Assembly (NCBI RefSeq): GCF_003072505.1 | Contig: NZ_NTGB01000001.1 | Location: 3,011,447-3,075,446, forward strand | Length of the DNA stretch: 64,000 nt | DNA from: Polynucleobacter rarus | Lineage (GTDB): Bacteria > Pseudomonadota > Gammaproteobacteria > Burkholderiales > Burkholderiaceae | Direction: 5' to 3' | Part shown: positions 59,712 through 64,000 of the stretch, in pieces | Numbering within the stretch: position 1 is the stretch's first letter | Layout of the letters: the number at the start of each line of letters is the position of its first letter | Program-made: the position numbers and the translations under genes | Notes under the pieces: model-generated | What the model was told of the DNA's origin: nothing | The model's input: the letters and a program-made list of their open reading frames with translations, nothing else | Databases searched by the model: none

Positions 59712-61148
59712 CTAAAAAGATTGCTGAGACTGGTCATCATTTTCTAAGGCCTCTTTACCCTTAACACCTCGGCGTCGGCGTCGACGAGACTTGCCTGGCA
59801 TGTCACTTGTTGAAGGTGATCGCTCACTTTTTACATCAACTAAGAGTTTTTCACGATCTTCCAGTGAGCCATTTTGAAAGTTTTCCCACCATGTAGAAAG
59901 CTCACTTGGCAATTCACCTACCTGACATCGCAAACAAAGAAAATCATAGCCAGCTCTAAAACGAGCTGATTCTAATAATCGGTAGGGCATTTTCCCCACC
60001 CGTTTTTCAAAGCGAGGTTGCAAACTCCAAATTTCACGCATATCTGTTTCAAATCGACGCTGAATGGCAAAAACCTCTCTTTGCGCACTCAGTACTTCAT
60101 CAATTGCCTCGTTAAGACAAACAATACTGGGTTTACCACCTTTTATATTGAGCTTCCATTGTTGCTCAACCTGATGCCATAAAAGAGCAGCAAATAAAAA
60201 TCCTGGTGAGATCGATTTTCCTTGCAGAATCCGTTCATCCGTTCTGTCTAAAGCAAGCTTAGCAAAACTGGTTTGATCAGACTGTTCCAAAATGACATCG
60301 AGCATGGGTAACAGACCTTGATCTAGTCCAACCTCTCTTAATTTGGTCATACTTGACCAAGCATGACCAGACATTAATAGCTTTAACATTTCATCAAATA
60401 ATCTAGCTCCCGGCACATCATGGATTAAGCTAGCGGATTGAGAAATCGGTTCTAGGGTGTTTTGTTCTAAAGTAAATCCGGTTTTTGCAGCAAAACGAAC
60501 CGCTCTGAGCATCCTTACAGGGTCTTCTCGATATCGCGTCGCCGGATCCCCAATCATTCGCAGAACTCTAGAAGCGATATCGGCCATACCACCATGGTAA
60601 TCGAGCACTACTTGGGTGCTTGGATCGTAAAACATGGCATTAATTGTAAAATCTCGGCGAGTTGCATCTTCACTTTGGGAGCCCCATACATTGTCACTTA
60701 ATACACGTCCAGAGTTGGCAATATGTTTGCCAGTTTCCACTAATAAAGCCCTAAAAGTTGAAACTTCGATAATTTCCATTCGATCTCTAGCATGACTGGA
60801 ATTATTGTAAAAAGTGACATGAATAATTTGAAAGCGTTTACCAATGACACGAGATTTTTTAAATAGAGCTTGAACTTGATCTGGGGTAGCATTAGTCGCA
60901 ACATCAAAATCCTTCGGCTTAATGCCAAGAATTAGATCGCGTACAGCCCCACCCACGATATATGCTTTGTATCCAGCTTGTTGAAGGGTTTGGGTGACCT
61001 TAATAGCATTCGGTGAAATAAGCTTTGGATCAATCTGGTGGACTTTTACAGTGATTTTTTTAGGTTGTAAGTCGTTACCACTCGTTGGACCATTTACAGA
61101 CTTTTTGACGGGTTTACCAAGAATTTTTCGAATTATTTTTGAAATCAT
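59712..61148 (-). CDS. pcnB: Poly(A) polymerase I (PcnB)
   Basis: This 478-residue protein has a nucleotidyltransferase head YIVGGAVRDLILGIKPKDFDVATNATP (about 60-86) with the catalytic DxD, a conserved GDPATRYREDPVRMLRAVRFAAKTG region (about 200-224) and a strongly basic C-terminal tail including KSRRRRRRGVKGK. It adds 3' poly(A) to RNAs and marks them for decay. The tail may bind RNA. The start overlaps the upstream HAD gene by 4 nt. Confidence 0.93.
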   Translation of the reverse strand: MISKIIRKILGKPVKKSVNGPTSGNDLQPKKITVKVHQIDPKLISPNAIKVTQTLQQAGYKAYIVGGAVRDLILGIKPKDFDVATNATPDQVQALFKKSRVIGKRFQIIHVTFYNNSSHARDRMEIIEVSTFRALLVETGKHIANSGRVLSDNVWGSQSEDATRRDFTINAMFYDPSTQVVLDYHGGMADIASRVLRMIGDPATRYREDPVRMLRAVRFAAKTGFTLEQNTLEPISQSASLIHDVPGARLFDEMLKLLMSGHAWSSMTKLREVGLDQGLLPMLDVILEQSDQTSFAKLALDRTDERILQGKSISPGFLFAALLWHQVEQQWKLNIKGGKPSIVCLNEAIDEVLSAQREVFAIQRRFETDMREIWSLQPRFEKRVGKMPYRLLESARFRAGYDFLCLRCQVGELPSELSTWWENFQNGSLEDREKLLVDVKSERSPSTSDMPGKSRRRRRRGVKGKEALENDDQSQQSF

Positions 61149-61840
61149 TGGTTAAACAATTCTAATATTTGCCAATTCCGGTCTATCGCAAGCTGTCGTA
61201 ATCTCGCATCTGGATTTGTGGCTATAGGGACTTGAACCTTATCAAGCAATGGCAGATCATTCATTGAGTCGGAATAAAAATAACTTTTCTGCAAAGTATC
61301 CCAGGATAGGTCATGACGTGTTAACCAAGACTCTACGTGGGTAACTTTGCCTTCTCTAAAATTTGGCAGGCCTGAGACATTTCCAGTGAAGGCAATGGGT
61401 TGATGAGGTGACGTGATTTCAGGTTCCGTAGCAATTAAATGTGAAATTCCGAAACGCTCTGCAATGGGTCTAGTAACAAAACTATTGGTGGCGGTTACAA
61501 CACAACATAGATCGCCTAAGTCCTGATGTTTTTTCACCAATGAAAGTGCCTCTGAACGAATATTAGGCTCAATCACCTCTTGCATAAACTGGTGATGCCA
61601 TTGATCGAGAGTTTCTTTAGAATGGCTAGCCAAAGGCTTTAAGGCAAATTGCAAAAAGCCATAAATATCGAGCTTACCAGCTTTGTAATCGTTATAAAAA
61701 CGCTCATTTTCTTGTTCATAATAGGCGCCATCAACCACTCCAAGGCGAACCAAGAACCGACCCCATTCATGATCACTATCGATCGGTAACAAGGTGTGAT
61801 CGAGGTCAAAAAGGGCAATGGAGTGATATACAGAAGACAT
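61145..61840 (-). CDS. HAD-superfamily IB hydrolase (SerB-like phosphatase)
   Basis: This 231-residue phosphatase has FDLDHTLLPIDSD (motif I, residues 10-22) and, later, the TNSF-containing motif II and FYSDSMNDLPLL (motif IV). The open frame extends 46 codons further upstream, inside hda, but the domain begins at the ATG at 61840, just 2 nt after the hda stop, so I use that start. The family includes phosphoserine and other small-molecule phosphatases; the substrate is unknown. It is conserved between pcnB and hda in related genomes. Confidence 0.9.
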   Translation of the reverse strand: MSSVYHSIALFDLDHTLLPIDSDHEWGRFLVRLGVVDGAYYEQENERFYNDYKAGKLDIYGFLQFALKPLASHSKETLDQWHHQFMQEVIEPNIRSEALSLVKKHQDLGDLCCVVTATNSFVTRPIAERFGISHLIATEPEITSPHQPIAFTGNVSGLPNFREGKVTHVESWLTRHDLSWDTLQKSYFYSDSMNDLPLLDKVQVPIATNPDARLRQLAIDRNWQILELFNQ

Positions 61841-61842
61841 TT

Positions 61843-62574
61843 TTAAGTTGTTGAATGGAGTAATTCTTTTAATAATGGTAATGTTATTGGTCTTTTTGTT
61901 TGTAAAGAGTAATGGTCTACAGCCTCTATGATACTGATTAAACTTGGGAGATCCCGATAAAAGTGGGTTAACAACCAATGAGGTAGGTCTGGAGCGATGT
62001 TTAAACCCCTTGCTTTGATGAGCTCTTGAAGCGCAAAAATTTTCTCAGCATCCGTTAAAAAGCTCAGTTCAAAGTTCAGACCACTTGATAATCTAGAGGA
62101 AATATCGTCACGAATTTTTAAATGATGACTTGATTTGGAACCACTCACAAAAATTAATTTTTCTGGGACGTTTTTATGATCAACCAGTAATTTAAATAAC
62201 TGGTTGACCTCAGAAGTATTCAGGCTTTCGACATCATCAATGAAATAAGCAGAGCAATTAGGTCCTGTTTGAATATCAGCAAATTGCCAATCATGATGCT
62301 GACTTGTTAGGTAAAGATGGGGCAATCCTAAAGCAGCATAAAATTTTTGCATGGCCATGAGTAAGTGCGATTTGCCACTACCTGAGGGGCCCCAAACATA
62401 AATTAAATTCCAATCAACTGAAACTGGTTGGTGCACTTTTAAAAATGCTTGAATCTGTTTTAAAACCTCAAGAATGCTAACTTGAGGCGAGTCTATTAAG
62501 GCCGGCAGAATAAAATTATCTAAGCTTGGCTCAGGTGAAGTCAATATATCTAAAGTAAATTGCGGAGAGTTCAT
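61843..62574 (-). CDS. hda: DnaA-related regulatory inactivator Hda
   Basis: This 243-residue AAA+ protein resembles DnaA domain III but lacks the DNA-binding domain IV. Walker A is YVWGPSGSGKSHLL (about 59-72), followed by AYFIDDVESLN (Walker B, about 114-124) and the arginine-finger and sensor regions. With the beta clamp it stimulates ATP hydrolysis by DnaA and limits reinitiation. It follows perM and precedes the HAD gene by 2 nt. Confidence 0.93.
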   Translation of the reverse strand: MNSPQFTLDILTSPEPSLDNFILPALIDSPQVSILEVLKQIQAFLKVHQPVSVDWNLIYVWGPSGSGKSHLLMAMQKFYAALGLPHLYLTSQHHDWQFADIQTGPNCSAYFIDDVESLNTSEVNQLFKLLVDHKNVPEKLIFVSGSKSSHHLKIRDDISSRLSSGLNFELSFLTDAEKIFALQELIKARGLNIAPDLPHWLLTHFYRDLPSLISIIEAVDHYSLQTKRPITLPLLKELLHSTT

Positions 62575-62589
62575 AGAAAAGTCAAAGGT

Positions 62590-63588
62590 CTAATTTGTTT
62601 TATACCATTGACTACTTAAGTACTTCTGCTTTAAAAAACGCAACCCTACCAAACAAATTGCAGACATTGGAAAAGCCAACAAAATTCCTAAAAAGCCAAA
62701 TAATTTACCAAAAACCATCAATGCAAACAGAACTGCAACCGGATGCAATCCAATCCTCTCTCCCACTAGGCGAGGTGTTAAGTAAAACCCTTCCAATACT
62801 TGCCCGACTGAAAATAGTAGTAGCACCAATAAAATTTCATTGCCGCCCCCAAATTGCAATAGCGCAGCAAGCAAAGACAAGCATAAACTTACCATGAAAC
62901 CCACGTAAGGAATAAAGGCAACTAGCCCCGTAAAAGTGCCGAGGGCTATAGCGCTCTTAACGCCGATCAGATAAAGACCCAGACTATAAAGTACTGAAAG
63001 TAATAACATTACTAAAATTTGACCACGCAGGTATTGAGAAAGTAAAGTGTCAACTTCGATGGCAAGTGGAAAAATAGTGGATTGTAATTTCTTCGGAATG
63101 ATACGTCCAAGCTTCTTAAAAAAGTGATCCCACTCTAAAAGTAAATAGAAAAGCACAAAAAGAACTAAAACAATGTTGGCAAGAAAGCCAAGAATAGAAC
63201 CAGAGGATCTCATTAAAGTACTTAGAGATTTGGTCACAACGGTATTGGCATTATCGGAAAGTTGTGTCGTAATTTGAGCCGTCGCTTGTTCTTGAATATC
63301 TTTCCAATCTAGTTCAATATCAAACGTAGCGAGTTTTGGAGCAACCCACAACTTAAAACTTTCGATCCATTGGGGAAACTGCTGCCTAATTTGAGGTATT
63401 TCGTGTTGCAGTAGGTTTAATAGCAGAATGACAATCATTGCCCCAGCAAGAATACCAATGAGTACCGCGATTAAAGCTGCTAATCCCTCAGGGATTTTGG
63501 CAATTGTTAAACGAACCTTTAAGGGTTCCAAAATATAGGCAAATATAAAAGCTGCCAAAAAAGGCATCAAAATTTCGGACATGAGCAC
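62590..63588 (-). CDS. perM: AI-2E family (PerM-like) membrane transporter
   Basis: This 332-residue protein with about eight membrane segments shows the PF01594 pattern: an early helical pair (about 6-70), a cytoplasmic stretch (about 75-130) and a later hydrophobic block with GTFTGLVAFIPYVGFMVSL (about 217-235) and the GKLFGFLGILLAFPMSAICLV end (about 297-317). Members export small molecules or act as antiporters; the substrate is unknown. It is divergent from purM with 47 bp between starts. Confidence 0.87.
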   Translation of the reverse strand: MLMSEILMPFLAAFIFAYILEPLKVRLTIAKIPEGLAALIAVLIGILAGAMIVILLLNLLQHEIPQIRQQFPQWIESFKLWVAPKLATFDIELDWKDIQEQATAQITTQLSDNANTVVTKSLSTLMRSSGSILGFLANIVLVLFVLFYLLLEWDHFFKKLGRIIPKKLQSTIFPLAIEVDTLLSQYLRGQILVMLLLSVLYSLGLYLIGVKSAIALGTFTGLVAFIPYVGFMVSLCLSLLAALLQFGGGNEILLVLLLFSVGQVLEGFYLTPRLVGERIGLHPVAVLFALMVFGKLFGFLGILLAFPMSAICLVGLRFLKQKYLSSQWYKTN

Positions 63589-63635
63589 AACCTTCCATTA
63601 GAATCTCTACATTCTACTGAGTACTGAGGAATTTT

Positions 63636-64000
63636 ATGACAAATCCATCAAATTTAAATGCAAATGAAGCCCAAGGGCTATCTTATAAGGATGCTGGGGT
63701 TGATATTGATGCTGGCGATGCCTTAATTGAAAGAATTAAGCCCCTTGCAAAGAAAACCATGCGCGAGGGTGTTTTGGCCGGCATTGGCGGCTTTGGAGCA
63801 TTATTTGAAATACCTAAACGCTACCAGGAGCCTGTTTTAGTCTCTGGCACCGATGGGGTAGGTACCAAATTGAAGTTAGCCTTTGAGTGGCAAGCTCACG
63901 ACACCGTTGGTCAAGATTTGGTTGCCATGAGTGTGAATGATATTTTGGTACAAGGTGCGGAGTCTTTATTTTTCCTCGATTATTTTGCTTGTGGCAAACT
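63636..64000 (+). CDS. purM: Phosphoribosylformylglycinamidine cyclo-ligase, N-terminal part
   Basis: The gene is cut by the window end after about 121 codons. The visible part begins with [21 protein letters not shown] and includes [30 protein letters not shown] (the ATP/substrate motif) and the [21 protein letters not shown] strand. TGAGGA sits 5 nt before the ATG at 63636. PurM forms aminoimidazole ribotide in purine synthesis. Its divergence from perM-hda is the usual Burkholderiales order. Confidence 0.95.
   Translation, partial: MTNPSNLNANEAQGLSYKDAGVDIDAGDALIERIKPLAKKTMREGVLAGIGGFGALFEIPKRYQEPVLVSGTDGVGTKLKLAFEWQAHDTVGQDLVAMSVNDILVQGAESLFFLDYFACGK

Noticed and set aside
61841..61978. 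Open frame extending the HAD hydrolase by 46 codons into hda
   Set aside because: The extension overlaps hda, has no family similarity, and the domain begins at the ATG at 61840, directly after the hda stop.

Overview
The window is 64 kb of AT-rich (roughly 40% G+C by eye), densely packed chromosomal DNA. No rRNA, tRNA, insertion sequence, CRISPR array or phage genes were seen. The conserved block hrcA-hemH-grpE-dnaK-dnaJ / panB-folK-pcnB-HAD-hda-perM / purM, together with nadK-recN-glnE and queA-tgt-yajC-secD-secF, is the arrangement expected in Burkholderiales. The low G+C, short intergenic gaps and gene content point to a small freshwater betaproteobacterium such as Polynucleobacter or a close relative. 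That assignment is inference from gene order.

Layout. (1) 1-1729, minus strand: a signalling operon of a catalytically dead EAL-domain protein, a BvgA/EvgA-type response regulator and the start of a membrane sensor cut by the window edge. A perfect 10-2-10 palindrome lies upstream. (2) 1985-3335: bactofilin plus M23 endopeptidase (cell shape or wall). (3) 3439-5608: groES-groEL with a sigma70 promoter, a CIRCE operator and a terminator. (4) 5651-11173: a self-contained TonB module (outer-membrane receptor, ExbB, ExbD, TonB, secreted metallophosphoesterase), preceded by an 11-bp-period direct repeat resembling a Pho box. (5) 11465-12561: a Clp-fold SDH-type serine proteinase with a small orphan gene. 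(6) 12622-20239: pntAA-pntAB-pntB, mnmA, a GST, purB, waaA. (7) 20232-24228: an accessory set with a fluoroacetate-dehalogenase-like hydrolase, a flavin monooxygenase, a Bug-type binding protein and a YceI-like lipoprotein. (8) 24282-46635: secF/secD/yajC/tgt/queA, recG, ubiA, proC, yggS, glcF/glcE/glcD, a cobalamin adenosyltransferase, aroG, tldD, a nitrilase-family amidase and yhdP. (9) 46745-64000: glnE, recN, nadK, then the heat-shock and folate/pantothenate/RNA-processing blocks, ending in the 5' part of purM.

Regulation visible in the sequence. aroG has a complete amino-acid attenuator: a 20-codon leader peptide with a run of aromatic codons, an 8-bp antiterminator and an intrinsic terminator. 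groESL carries CIRCE, while hrcA is in the window and grpE and dnaK have sigma32-like promoters, so the chaperones appear to be split between HrcA and sigma32 control. Several genes (hrcA, mnmA, the cobalamin adenosyltransferase and the aroG leader) have a -10 box placed so that transcription would start at or within about 3 nt of the start codon, which suggests leaderless mRNAs.

The least routine elements are the aroG attenuator, the EAL-degenerate/BvgA-like signalling operon with its palindrome, and the TonB-receptor/phosphoesterase cluster.
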